Source: Nonomuraea turcica (GTDB taxonomy: Bacteria > Actinomycetota > Actinomycetes > Streptosporangiales > Streptosporangiaceae). From it: a stretch of DNA of 64,000 bases. Below, one piece after another: positions 16,414 to 24,269 of the stretch (position 1 is its first letter; each line of letters starts with the position of its first letter). The DNA lies in the NCBI RefSeq assembly GCF_030718205.1, contig NZ_JAUZQF010000012.1, positions 248,001 through 312,000 on the forward strand. The letters are read 5' to 3'. The position numbers and the translations under genes are program-made. The notes beneath the pieces are model-generated. The model had not been told where the DNA came from, searched no databases, and was given only the letters and a program-made list of their open reading frames with translations.

Positions 16414-17604
16414 ATGTCCGATCTGACCCTTCCCATCGACCGCCAGCGTCCGCTGGACCCGCCCGACGAGATCGCCGAGCTGAGCCGGCACGCGCCCATG
16501 CATCGCCTCAGATACGCCGACGGCCACCTCGGCTGGCTGGTCACCGGCTACGCGGCAGCCCGTGCGGTGCTGGCGGACCCGCGCTTCTCCAACCGGCCTG
16601 AGAAGATGCACCCGGCCATCCCCGCCAGGGCGGAGCTCGCCCAGAAAGGCGGGTTCCGGCTGCCGCCCGGTATGTTCCTGCGTACCGACCCGCCCGAGCA
16701 CACCCGCTATCGCAAGCTGCTCACCGGGCAGTTCACGGTGCGCAGGATGAAGATGCTCGAACCCAGGATCGAGGAGATCACCAACGCCTGCCTGGACGAC
16801 ATGGAGGCCGCCGGCGGGCCCGTGGACCTGGTGCAGGCGTTCGCGCTGCCGATCCCGTCGCTGGTGATCTGCGAGCTGCTCGGAGTCCCGTACGAGGACC
16901 GCGCGCGCTTCCACGAGGACGCCAAAGTGCTGGTCAACCTCGAGACCAAGGCCGAGGACGCGCTCGCGGCGCTCGCCAGCACGATGGGCTACCTGCACGG
17001 GCTGATCCAGAGGAAGCGCAAGGAGCCCGGCGACGACCTGCTCAGCGGGCTCATCGAGGGCGGGGACCTCAACGACGAGGAGCTCACCGGGGTCGCCTTC
17101 CTGCTGCTCGTGGCGGGGCACGAGACGACCGCCAACATGCTGGGGCTCGGGACGTACGCGCTGCTCACCAACCCCGGCCAGCTGGCCGCCATGCGGGACG
17201 ATCCGGCGGTGGTGGACAACGGCGTCGAAGAGCTGCTGCGCTATCTCACGATCATCCACCTCGGCCCGTTCCGGCTCGCGCTCGAGGACCTGGAGATCGA
17301 GGGCAATCTCATCAAGGCGGGCGAGATGGTCGCCGTCAGCCTGCCCGCCGCCAACCGCGACCCGTCCCGCTTCCCCGGAGGCGAGACGCTCGACGTCACC
17401 CGGCCCGCCGGCGGGCACATGACCTTCGGCCACGGCATTCACCAGTGCCTGGGCCAGCAGCTCGCCCGCGCCGAGATGCGCATCGCCTACCCTGCGCTGC
17501 TGCGGCGCTTTCCTGGCCTACGCTTGGCCGTAACACCTGAGGAGGTGCCGATGCGTTCGCATATGAGCATCTATGGAGTGCACCGCCTCCCTGTCACTTG
17601 GTAG
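16414..17604 (+). CDS. Cytochrome P450 monooxygenase
   Basis: 396 residues, class I bacterial P450 in length and form. AGHETT at 234-239 is the I-helix oxygen-activation motif, EELLR at 272-276 holds the ExxR pair, and FGHGIHQCLG holds the heme thiolate Cys345. RTDPPEHTRYR is the conserved C-helix block that contacts heme. Substrate is unknown. ATG 16414 has AAGGAG 7 nt upstream. The 3Fe-4S ferredoxin follows after 6 nt as redox partner; a TetR regulator is divergent upstream. Confidence 0.95.
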   Translation: MSDLTLPIDRQRPLDPPDEIAELSRHAPMHRLRYADGHLGWLVTGYAAARAVLADPRFSNRPEKMHPAIPARAELAQKGGFRLPPGMFLRTDPPEHTRYRKLLTGQFTVRRMKMLEPRIEEITNACLDDMEAAGGPVDLVQAFALPIPSLVICELLGVPYEDRARFHEDAKVLVNLETKAEDALAALASTMGYLHGLIQRKRKEPGDDLLSGLIEGGDLNDEELTGVAFLLLVAGHETTANMLGLGTYALLTNPGQLAAMRDDPAVVDNGVEELLRYLTIIHLGPFRLALEDLEIEGNLIKAGEMVAVSLPAANRDPSRFPGGETLDVTRPAGGHMTFGHGIHQCLGQQLARAEMRIAYPALLRRFPGLRLAVTPEEVPMRSHMSIYGVHRLPVTW

Positions 17605-17610
17605 GTCACC

Positions 17611-17802
17611 ATGGAAGTCAAGGCAGATACGACGGTGTGCATCGGCGCGGGCATGTGTGCGCTGACGGTGCCGGACGTGTTCGACCAGAGTGAGGACGAC
17701 GGCACGGTGGTGGTGTTGCGGAGTCCGGTGCCGCCGGAGCTTGAGGACGCCGTCCGGCGTGCCGTCACCTTGTGCCCGTCGGGCGCCATCTCCGCCTCCT
17801 GA
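17611..17802 (+). CDS. [3Fe-4S] ferredoxin
   Basis: 63 residues. Three cysteines, Cys10, Cys16 (CIGAGMC) and Cys55 (TLCPSGAI), with Met15 where a fourth cluster ligand would lie in 4Fe proteins; this is the pattern of P450-associated 3Fe-4S ferredoxins. The acidic surface (DQSEDDGT) suits docking to a P450. It lies 6 nt after the P450 gene in the same operon and should deliver its electrons. ATG 17611 was a start codon by position; the ribosome site overlaps the P450 stop. Confidence 0.94.
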   Translation: MEVKADTTVCIGAGMCALTVPDVFDQSEDDGTVVVLRSPVPPELEDAVRRAVTLCPSGAISAS

Positions 17803-17918
17803 CCCCGGACGCCCGCACCCTGACCACCCCCTGAACCGCTCGCCGTCGCCGCAACCCGACCTTGCGGCGACGGCTTGCTCGCGCTCGGACGGCGTGTCGA
17901 TGGTTCACCTCATGCTCA

Positions 17919-17934
17919 TCGAACCTATGTTCGT
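17919..17934. promoter_or_regulatory. LexA (SOS) box 1
   Basis: TCGAAC-CTAT-GTTCGT matches the actinobacterial LexA consensus TCGAAC-N4-GTTCGA at 11 of 12 positions. It lies just upstream of the -35. Confidence 0.7.
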
Positions 17935-17941
17935 GGGATAG

Positions 17942-17970
17942 TTGACACCGAAGGTGATCGAAATTATGTT
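17942..17970 (+). promoter_or_regulatory. SOS-type promoter of the HEPN gene
   Basis: TTGACA (17942-17947), a 17-nt spacer, then TATGTT (17965-17970): a near-consensus vegetative promoter, flanked and overlapped by LexA-like boxes. Confidence 0.7.
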
Positions 17971-17973
17971 CGA
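17958..17973. promoter_or_regulatory. LexA (SOS) box 2, overlapping the -10
   Basis: TCGAAA-TTAT-GTTCGA matches the LexA consensus at 11 of 12 positions and covers the -10, where bound LexA would block polymerase. Confidence 0.75.
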
Positions 17974-18111
17974 CCTAGTGACGGTGAGGCTCGCGGCTCA
18001 GCGTCACCCGGACCTGGTCGCGGGCCGTTCGCTTCCCCAAGCGAGCCCCGCGGCCAGGCTCCACGGGCGAAGGGCACGTCCTCGTCGTCGGCGGAGACGA
18101 GCGGGCGTGTC

Positions 18112-18151
18112 CTGGCCGGACGGGGAGAGGGGAAGCTCCTCGTCCGGCCAG
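18112..18151 (+). promoter_or_regulatory. Leader hairpin upstream of the HEPN gene
   Basis: CTGGCCGGACG (18112-18122) and CGTCCGGCCAG (18141-18151) form an 11-bp perfect stem, with further pairing inside. A smaller stem-loop (TCGCTT CCCC AAGCGA near 18030-18045) precedes it. It could attenuate transcription or shape translation. Confidence 0.5.
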
Positions 18152-18241
18152 CCTGGCGGAAATGTCGGTGGCGTCTGCAAGTGTTGGCTCCACCGGCGGA
18201 GACGCCGGCCGCCGCCCACGACTCCAAAGGAGGCGCGCAAG

Positions 18242-18688
18242 ATGGCACCAAGGCCTAGAGACACACCCGGGCCCCGGCTGTCGCCTGCGGTTCGGGCACA
18301 CCTGACCGACGCACGTTCCTGCCTGGCGGAGGCGACCAGCGCTCGCACCCCGGCATCCCGATATGTGGCCGCCCACCTGGCGGCCCTACGAGCGGCGGCG
18401 GCGATCCTGGCCGCCCGCCCCCGTCCCATGGAAGGCCGCAGGCGCAGGCTGCGCAGCGCATGGGAGCTGTTGCCCGAGGCCGAGCCGCACCTGTCCGAGT
18501 GGGCCGCCTACTTCTCGGTGAGCGCCGCCAAACGTGCGGCCGCGGAGGCGGGCATGGTCAGCAGGATCAGTGCGGCCGACGCCGAGGAGATCATGGCCGA
18601 GGCGGACACCTTCGTCTCCACGGTCGAAGACCTGCTCGGCGTCCCCGTCCAGCCCCAACTCCCGATCGACGTCCCCCTCGCCGGTTGA
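18242..18688 (+). CDS. SAV_6107-family HEPN domain protein
   Basis: 148 residues. YVAAHLAALRAAAAILAARP and SAWELLPEAEPHLSEWAAYF, then SAAKRAAAEAG, match the actinobacterial SAV_6107 HEPN family, an all-helical domain. From my recollection of annotated Streptomyces genomes, these genes often precede imuA/dinB-like and dnaE2 (SOS mutagenesis) genes. ATG 18242 has a perfect AAAGGAGG 8 nt upstream; the frame upstream to 17942 is the leader. Two LexA-like boxes at the promoter suggest DNA-damage induction. No mutasome genes are nearby, so its role here is unknown. Confidence 0.85.
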   Translation: MAPRPRDTPGPRLSPAVRAHLTDARSCLAEATSARTPASRYVAAHLAALRAAAAILAARPRPMEGRRRRLRSAWELLPEAEPHLSEWAAYFSVSAAKRAAAEAGMVSRISAADAEEIMAEADTFVSTVEDLLGVPVQPQLPIDVPLAG

Positions 18689-18728
18689 CTGACTGACTCG
18701 CCTGACTTCGGCGACGAGGCATGGCCAA

Positions 18729-18759
18729 CCGGCACGGGTTGAGCCCGTTGGCGTGCCGG
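18729..18759. terminator. Hairpin 1 between HEPN gene and bldD
   Basis: CCGGCACG (18729-18736) pairs with CGTGCCGG (18752-18759), 8 bp, with partial pairing inside the loop. Confidence 0.5.
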
Positions 18760-18764
18760 ACATG

Positions 18765-18801
18765 ACGAAGGAGCCCGCCGGCGCGCGGCGAGCTCCTTCG
18801 T
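18765..18801. terminator. Hairpin 2 between HEPN gene and bldD
   Basis: ACGAAGGAGC (18765-18774) pairs perfectly with GCTCCTTCGT (18792-18801), 10 bp, with a GC-rich loop; likely terminator of the HEPN transcript. Confidence 0.6.
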
Positions 18802-18811
18802 GCTGACTGAC

Positions 18812-18842
18812 CGGCCTCGGGTCAGGCGGTGACCCGAGGCCG
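18812..18842. terminator. Hairpin 3, probable bldD terminator
   Basis: CGGCCTCGGGTCA and TGACCCGAGGCCG form a 13-bp perfect stem around a 5-nt loop, 28 bp after the bldD stop. Confidence 0.65.
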
Positions 18843-18869
18843 AAGAGCCGGCCTGGTCAGACGGCGGCC

Positions 18870-19364
18870 TCAGAACGACTCGACGGCCCGGCGGGCCTCG
18901 GCGTCCAGGACGCCCCAGCTGATGAGCTCCTCGGTCAGCTCGCTCGGCGACTTGTCATAGATCACGGCCAGGGAGCGCAGGTCCTCCTGGCGGATCGACA
19001 GGACCTTGCCGTTGTAGTCGCCACGCTGGCTCTGGATCGTGGCGGCATACCTGGCCAAGGCCCCGGCCTTCTCCTTCGGCAGCGCCGCGAGCCGCTCCAG
19101 GTCGATCACAAGCTTGGGGGTCGGCCCGAGCGGACTCGGGGCGGCGCCGCCCGGTAGCAGCTCGGATACGGGCACCCCGTAGAAGTCGGCAAGCTCGGCA
19201 AGCTTCTGCACCGTGACCGCTCGGTCGCCACGCTCATAGGAGCCCACGACCACGGCTTTCCACCTGCCGCGCGACTTCTCCTCGACTCCATGCAGGGACA
19301 GGCCCTGCTGGGTGCGGATGGCGCGCAGTCGTGCACCCAGCGACTTTGCGTACTCAGACGGCAT
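18870..19364 (-). CDS. bldD: Developmental master regulator BldD
   Basis: 164 residues, close in sequence along its length to Streptomyces BldD. The N-terminal HTH includes LRAIRTQQGLSLHGVEEKS and VVVGSYERGDRAVTVQKLA, which contacts the operator. The C-terminal domain holds the c-di-GMP signature RGD at 114-116 and RQED at 125-128 with 8 residues between, at the same positions as in Streptomyces. There, tetrameric c-di-GMP glues two subunits so BldD represses sporulation genes during growth. Start ATG 19364. A BldD-box-like site about 150 bp upstream suggests autoregulation. Here it is separated from pyrR by the arc cluster. Confidence 0.97.
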   Translation of the reverse strand: MPSEYAKSLGARLRAIRTQQGLSLHGVEEKSRGRWKAVVVGSYERGDRAVTVQKLAELADFYGVPVSELLPGGAAPSPLGPTPKLVIDLERLAALPKEKAGALARYAATIQSQRGDYNGKVLSIRQEDLRSLAVIYDKSPSELTEELISWGVLDAEARRAVESF

Positions 19365-19664
19365 CGTGTGGCCCCCCGGCTCTCGTATGTGTTGCTCTCA
19401 GTAGATTGTGCTACCTCGCGGCGTATGCCCCGGCCACCGGGGGTACGGTGCGAGGCTCGGCACCATCGGTAGCCATGGTTCGGGGTTTACCCCGGATCGC
19501 CGCGAAGTGTGGTTACGCACAGTGACGGTAAAGGGGTGGACGCCTAAGGTCAAGCTGATTGGAAAAAAGATGCCGAATCCGGTCCGGTAGAGAACGCCAC
19601 ATAAGCCCCTCATGTCCCGGTGGTAACAGTACTTCGTCATAGTTTGCCGAGCGGGACCGCCGAG
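19365..19664. other. Intergenic region upstream of bldD
   Basis: 300 bp, noticeably less GC-rich than its surroundings in places (GGAAAAAAG near 19560). It must hold the bldD promoter (minus strand) and the 3' end of the arc-Usp transcript. A BldD-box-like site lies at 19513-19525. Short frames on both strands lack support. Confidence 0.6.
19513..19525. promoter_or_regulatory. Candidate BldD box
   Basis: TTACGCACAGTGA matches the reported BldD consensus TNACNCWGNGTNA at all but one fixed position (C for G). It lies about 150 bp upstream of bldD, fitting autoregulation. Confidence 0.5.
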
Positions 19665-20531
19665 TCAGGGCCGGCGGGGGAGCATCATGACAGGGCAGGT
19701 CGAGGCCCGTACGATCTTGAGCGAGGTATCCCCGAGGAACACCCGCCTGAGGGGCCCGGTGTCACTGGAAGCGCATATGATCATCTCGCCGGGGAGCCAC
19801 GAGGTTGCGCCGAGCGCCTGGGTGACGTTGCGGCCCTCGAGCAGCTCGGCCTCCACGCTCAGCTGCTCCGGCTGGCCCTGTGCCGCCGCGCGCAGGTCCG
19901 CCGTGGCCTGCTCGCGCAGGCCGGCGAGCATCTCTTCTTCGATCCTGGCACGCCTGGTCTTCCTGACGACCAGCGTGACCAGTCGCAGCGGGACGCCGAG
20001 CCGCACGGCGACGACGGCGGCGTCCCTGAGCGCCGCGTCGCAGCCGGGACTGCGCCGGTAGGCGACGGTGATGCGGTCGACGGCGGCGGGCGGCTGGTCG
20101 CCGTAACCGCGCGGGGCGAGCAGGACGGGGACGGAGGAGGAGTGCAGGAGCTGGTCGGCGGTGCTGCCGACGGAGATGTGGCTGCGGCCGCGGCCGGCTG
20201 CGGAGCCGATCACCACGACGTCGGCCTCGCGCTTGCGCGCCAGCTCCACCAGTCCGCGCCCGCTGCCCGGGTGGGTGTGGATCCAGTAGTCGGCTTCCGG
20301 GCCCGCCAGCTCCCGAGCCTGCGTGAGCGTCGCCTCGGCCTGCTCCTTGAGGTACGCCCGCCAGGCGCTCTGCTCGGCGCGGGCGGGTCCTGGCGTGGCC
20401 CGGGCGGGCGGCTGAATGATCGCCACCGTGAGGTGCGCGTGGGCCTGGCCCGTGAGCAGCATGGCAAGCGTGAGCCCGTCCTTGCCCCGCAGCCCGGGGG
20501 TGTAGCCGGCCAGCACGTTGTCGAGCTTCAT
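19665..20531 (-). CDS. Universal stress protein, tandem Usp domains
   Basis: 288 residues made of two Usp folds. The first starts MKLDNVLAGYTPGLRG and ends ADVVVIGSAAGRGRSHISVGSTADQLL, the nucleotide-binding G-2x-G-9x-G-S/T type motif; the second starts near RITVAYRRSPGCDAALRDA and ends GEMIICASSDTG...STCPVMML. Cytoplasmic, probably ATP-binding. ATG 20531 overlaps the permease stop by 4 nt (ATGA), so it is the last gene of the arcA-arcC-permease-usp operon. Pairing with arginine catabolism suggests a role in energy stress or hypoxia (inference). Confidence 0.93.
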   Translation of the reverse strand: MKLDNVLAGYTPGLRGKDGLTLAMLLTGQAHAHLTVAIIQPPARATPGPARAEQSAWRAYLKEQAEATLTQARELAGPEADYWIHTHPGSGRGLVELARKREADVVVIGSAAGRGRSHISVGSTADQLLHSSSVPVLLAPRGYGDQPPAAVDRITVAYRRSPGCDAALRDAAVVAVRLGVPLRLVTLVVRKTRRARIEEEMLAGLREQATADLRAAAQGQPEQLSVEAELLEGRNVTQALGATSWLPGEMIICASSDTGPLRRVFLGDTSLKIVRASTCPVMMLPRRP

Positions 20532-21952
20532 CCGGGCACCTCGGCACCCAGTCGCGAGTGGCCGTAGCCGTACAGGAAGTAGCAGATCAGGCCCCCGAGC
20601 ATCCACAAGCCGAACGCCAGCCACGTGACCCCCGCCAGCCCCGCCATCACGAGCACGCAGAAGATCACGCCCAGCACCGGCGTGACCGGGAAGAACGGGA
20701 CGTGGAAGCCGCGGGGCAGCTCGGGGCGGCGGTATCGCAGGACGAGCACGCCGATGTTCACGATGGCGAAGGCGAACAAGGTGCCGATGCTCGTCGCCTC
20801 GGCCAGTTGTCCCAGGGGGACCAGCCCGGCCAGCACCGAGATGAACGCCGCGACGATGAGCGTGTTGGCCACCGGGACCTGGTGGCGCGGGTTGACCCGC
20901 TGGAACACGCGCGGGATGAGCCCGTCGCGGGACATCGCGAACAGGATGCGCGTCTGCCCGAAGATGACGGTGAGCACGACGCTGGCGATGGCGATGACCG
21001 CGCCGAACGAGACGATCAGGCCCGGCCAGGTGGCGCCGGTGGCCAGGTCCGCGATGTGGGACAGGCTCGCCTCGGTGGTCGCCGGGTCGAAGTCCGTCCA
21101 CGGCATGGCGCCGAGGGCGGCCACGGCGACGAGCACGTAGATGGCGGTCACGATGGCCAGCGAGAAGATGATCGCCAGGGGGAGGTCCCGCCTGGGGTTC
21201 TTCGCCTCCTCGCCGGCTGTGGAGGCCGCGTCGAAGCCGATGTAGGAGAAGAACACCTGGGAGGCCGCCGCCGTGATCCCGGCCACCCCCATGGGCGCGA
21301 ACGGCGCGAAGTTGCCCGCGCGGAAGGCCGTGAACGCCACCATGCAGAAGAACAGCAGCACCACGACCTTGATCAACACGAAGATGGCGTTGGCCGTGGC
21401 GCTCTCGGAGGCGCCGTACAGCAGCAGCCAGGTGGCCAGCAGCACGATGAGGATCGCGGTGACGTTGACCACGCCGCCGTCCTGGCCGGGGGAGCGGGTG
21501 ATCGCCGCCGGCAGCGTGAAGCCGAACAGCGACCGCAGGAACGAGTTGAGGTATTCGCCCCAGCCCACGGACACGGCCGCCACCGACACGGCGTACTCCA
21601 GCATGAGGCACCAGCCGCAGATCCACGCCACCAGCTCGCCCAGCGTCGCGTACGCGTAGGAGTAGGACGAACCGGACACCGGGATCGTCCCGGCCAGCTC
21701 GGCGTACGACAGGGCGGAGAACAGCGCCGTGATCGCCGCCAGCACGAACGACAGCACCACCGCGGGCCCCGCCTTGGGCACCGCCTGCCCGAGGATGACG
21801 AAGATCCCGGTGCCGAGCGTGGCGCCGACGCTGAACAGCGTGAGCTGCCACAGCGACATCGTGCGCCGCAGCTCGCCGCCCTCGCCGTGGCCGCCCTCGG
21901 CCACGAGGCGCTCGGTGGGTTTCGTGCGCAGGAGCCGCTGGGCCAGGGTCAC
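20528..21952 (-). CDS. APC-superfamily amino acid permease (CAT type)
   Basis: About 474 residues with twelve or so hydrophobic helices. It opens LWQLTLFSVGATLGTGIFVILG, the helix-1 glycine-rich substrate site of APC carriers, and includes FFSYIGFDAASTAGEEAKNPRRDLPLAI, typical of the cationic amino acid transporter branch. Beside arcA and arcC it is a likely arginine importer or arginine/ornithine exchanger (ArcD role), which is inference. GTG 21952 follows a G-rich ribosome site. It starts 12 nt after arcC. Confidence 0.93.
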   Translation of the reverse strand: MTLAQRLLRTKPTERLVAEGGHGEGGELRRTMSLWQLTLFSVGATLGTGIFVILGQAVPKAGPAVVLSFVLAAITALFSALSYAELAGTIPVSGSSYSYAYATLGELVAWICGWCLMLEYAVSVAAVSVGWGEYLNSFLRSLFGFTLPAAITRSPGQDGGVVNVTAILIVLLATWLLLYGASESATANAIFVLIKVVVLLFFCMVAFTAFRAGNFAPFAPMGVAGITAAASQVFFSYIGFDAASTAGEEAKNPRRDLPLAIIFSLAIVTAIYVLVAVAALGAMPWTDFDPATTEASLSHIADLATGATWPGLIVSFGAVIAIASVVLTVIFGQTRILFAMSRDGLIPRVFQRVNPRHQVPVANTLIVAAFISVLAGLVPLGQLAEATSIGTLFAFAIVNIGVLVLRYRRPELPRGFHVPFFPVTPVLGVIFCVLVMAGLAGVTWLAFGLWMLGGLICYFLYGYGHSRLGAEVPG

Positions 21953-21963
21953 CCCGACACCCC

Positions 21964-22899
21964 CTACAACGTGCTCGTCAGCGGCCACCTGCCGTTCGGT
22001 GTGACGATCGTTCCCGCTGAGCCGCCGAGTATGCGCTCGGCCTCGTCCAGCCGCCCGATGGCGGCCATGTCGCCGGTCGTCTCCACGAACCGGCACGCCG
22101 CCTCCACCTTCGGCCCCATCGACCCGGCCGGGAACTCCAGCGCCCGCAGCTCGTGCGGCGTGGTGTGGGCGATCTCGCTCTCGTGCGGTGTCCCGAAGCC
22201 CCGCAGCACCCGCGGCACGTCGGTCAGGCTGAGGAACGCGTCGCACTCCAGCGCCTCGGCCAGCACCGACGCGGTCAGATCCTTGTCCACGACCGCCTCG
22301 ACGCCGCTCAACCGGCCGCGCTCGTCCCGGACGACGGGGATGCCGCCGCCGCCCGCGCAGATCACGATCACGCCCTCACGGATGAGTTTGTGGATCAGCC
22401 GGGTCTCGACGATCCGGCGCGGCGCGGGGGAGGGCACCACCCGCCGCCAGTGCCGGCCGTCCTGCTTGACCGTCCAGCCGCGCTCGGCGGCCAGCTTCTC
22501 CGCCTCCTCCCGGTCGTAGACGGGGCCGACGAACTTGGCCGGGTCCTCGAAAGCCGGGTCCACGGCCGTCACCAGCGTCTGCGTGACCACGGCGAGGACC
22601 TGCCGGCCCGGCAGCGCGTTCTGCAGCGCCTGCTGCATCCAGTAGCCGATCATGCCCTGCGTCTGCGCGCCGAGCGTGTCGAACGGGTAGGGCCTGGTCA
22701 GGTTCGGGTCGGCGGCGCTCTGCAGCGCCAGCAGGCCCACCTGAGGGCCGTTCCCGTGGGTGATGACCAGCTCGTGCTCGCCCGCCAGCCGGGCGAGCGT
22801 CTTGACGGCCGTGCGCACGTTGGCGATCTGCACGTCGGCGTCCGGCTGCTGGCCGCGCTTGAGCACCGCGTTGCCGCCCAGCGCGACGATGACCCGCAT
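21964..22899 (-). CDS. arcC: Carbamate kinase
   Basis: Transfers phosphate from carbamoyl phosphate to ADP, giving ATP, ammonia and CO2: the ATP-yielding last step of arginine deiminase fermentation. 311 residues of amino acid kinase fold: VIVALGGNAVLKRGQQP, ITHGNGPQVGLLALQ, DTLGAQTQGMIGYWMQQAL, VICAGGGGIPVV, VVDKDLTASVLA and FPAGSMGPKVEAA. ATG 22899 lies 2 nt after the arcA stop. Confidence 0.95.
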   Translation of the reverse strand: MRVIVALGGNAVLKRGQQPDADVQIANVRTAVKTLARLAGEHELVITHGNGPQVGLLALQSAADPNLTRPYPFDTLGAQTQGMIGYWMQQALQNALPGRQVLAVVTQTLVTAVDPAFEDPAKFVGPVYDREEAEKLAAERGWTVKQDGRHWRRVVPSPAPRRIVETRLIHKLIREGVIVICAGGGGIPVVRDERGRLSGVEAVVDKDLTASVLAEALECDAFLSLTDVPRVLRGFGTPHESEIAHTTPHELRALEFPAGSMGPKVEAACRFVETTGDMAAIGRLDEAERILGGSAGTIVTPNGRWPLTSTL

Positions 22900-22901
22900 C
22901 G

Positions 22902-24146
22902 TCAGATCCCGTCCCGTTCGAGCGGGCAGCTCATGCAGCGCGGCCCGCCGCGCCCCCGGCCGAGCTCGCTGCCCCTGATCGTGATGACCTCGATGCCGTT
23001 GTCGCGCAGGTAGTTGTTCGTGGTGGTGTTGCGCTCGTAGGCGACGACCACGCCGGGCTCCAGCGCCAGCCCGTTGCACCCGTCGTCCCACTGCTCGCGC
23101 GCCGCGGCCCGTACGTCCTGCGTCGCGGTGAGCACCGTGATGTCGGCCATGTCCAGGGCGTGGGCGATGGCTTTGTGCATGTCGCGCGGCGGATGGTCGG
23201 TGAACTTGAGCTCCTTGTGGGTGCCGCCGGGCTCGATGGTGTACGCCGGCAGCATGCCCAGGCCGGCGTACTTGGTGAACACGCCCACGTCGAGCATCGT
23301 CATCACGGTGTCGAGATGCATGAACGCCCGCGCCTTCGGCATGTCCAGCGCCACGATCTTGCGTGCCGAGCCGGCACTGAACAGCTGCTGCGCGAACATC
23401 TCGACCGCCTGCGGCTGGGTGCGCTCGCTGATCCCGATCAGCACCGCGCCGCGCCCGATGACGAGCACGTCGCCGCCCTCCATGGTCGCCGGCGCGACCG
23501 CGTGCCCGGGCATCCAGCAGTGGAAGCCGCCGTGCTCCGGCCGGTTGAACCCGGCGGCGAACGTCGGGTGATACATGTAGACGGCCTCCATGTTGACCGT
23601 CTCCCGCATGCGGGCCTTCTTCCGCATCGCGTTGATCGACACGCCGTCGTACACCCAGCAGGAGGTGTCGCGGGTGAACAGGTGGTTGGGTAGCGGTGGC
23701 AGGATGAAGTCGTCGTCCCCCATGGTGTGGAATGTCACAGACTGGGGGTCGCAGCCCCGCTCGGCCAGCTCCCTCTTGGTGATGCCGCCGGTCAGGTAGA
23801 GCTGCAGCGTCGCCGCGTCCATGGCGTCGAGCGTGTTGCGGACGTCGTCGATCCCCACCGGGCCCAGCCATCGCTCGTCGACGACCGCGTCGAGGATGTG
23901 CTTGCGGGCCTCGGGAATGTCGACCGTCTCCCGCAGCAGGACGTCCAGCAAGTGGACCGTGATGCCCCGCTCACGCAGCACCTGCTGGAACTCCTCGTGC
24001 TCCTCCATGGCGCGCTGCACCCACAGCACGTCGTCGAACAGGAACGCGTCCTTGTTCGCCGGCGTCAGCCGCTTGAGCGCCAGATCGGGCTTGTGGAGGA
24101 GGACCTGCCGCAGCCGCCCGACCTCCGAATCGACGTGGAATGTCAT
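22902..24146 (-). CDS. arcA: Arginine deiminase
   Basis: Hydrolyses arginine to citrulline and ammonia. 414 residues from ATG 24146 (MTFHVDSEVGRLRQVLLHKP); an ATG at 24176 would add ten unlike residues. Guanidino-group enzyme blocks are ATMEGGDVLVIG, FMHLDTVMTMLD, DDGCNGLALEPGVVVAYERN and, at the C-terminus, GGPRCMSCPLERD, whose first Cys (about 404) is the catalytic nucleophile. It is first in an operon with arcC, permease and Usp; no ornithine carbamoyltransferase gene is present. Divergent from pyrR. Confidence 0.96.
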   Translation of the reverse strand: MTFHVDSEVGRLRQVLLHKPDLALKRLTPANKDAFLFDDVLWVQRAMEEHEEFQQVLRERGITVHLLDVLLRETVDIPEARKHILDAVVDERWLGPVGIDDVRNTLDAMDAATLQLYLTGGITKRELAERGCDPQSVTFHTMGDDDFILPPLPNHLFTRDTSCWVYDGVSINAMRKKARMRETVNMEAVYMYHPTFAAGFNRPEHGGFHCWMPGHAVAPATMEGGDVLVIGRGAVLIGISERTQPQAVEMFAQQLFSAGSARKIVALDMPKARAFMHLDTVMTMLDVGVFTKYAGLGMLPAYTIEPGGTHKELKFTDHPPRDMHKAIAHALDMADITVLTATQDVRAAAREQWDDGCNGLALEPGVVVAYERNTTTNNYLRDNGIEVITIRGSELGRGRGGPRCMSCPLERDGI

Positions 24147-24269
24147 CCTTGCGGTATCCCCTCCGGAAGGCCTCATCTACCCGGGCGACCGCAGGGCGCC
24201 ACGGGAGGGCTCTCGCATTGTGGCTGGTAGCCCCTGGTACTGTGTGTCCCGACCAACACCCTTTTAAGA

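Larger units (their letters stand above)
17803..18241 (+). other. Intergenic region with SOS boxes and a structured leader
   Basis: About 440 bp before the HEPN gene. It contains two LexA-like boxes, a good sigma-70-type promoter and about 260 nt of transcribed leader with two hairpins. No convincing coding frame: short frames here have Arg-rich translations without ribosome sites. Confidence 0.7.

Noticed and set aside
17942..18241. N-terminal extension of the HEPN protein
   Set aside because: It would start in the -35 element, is Arg-rich, and a perfect ribosome site serves ATG 18242.
19398..19640. Small frames (60-80 codons) on both strands upstream of bldD
   Set aside because: No ribosome site, no conserved look, and the region must contain the bldD promoter.
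21964..23871. Long minus frame seeming to fuse another protein to carbamate kinase
   Set aside because: The upstream half is arcA read in the wrong frame; arcC has its own ATG at 22899 beside the arcA stop.
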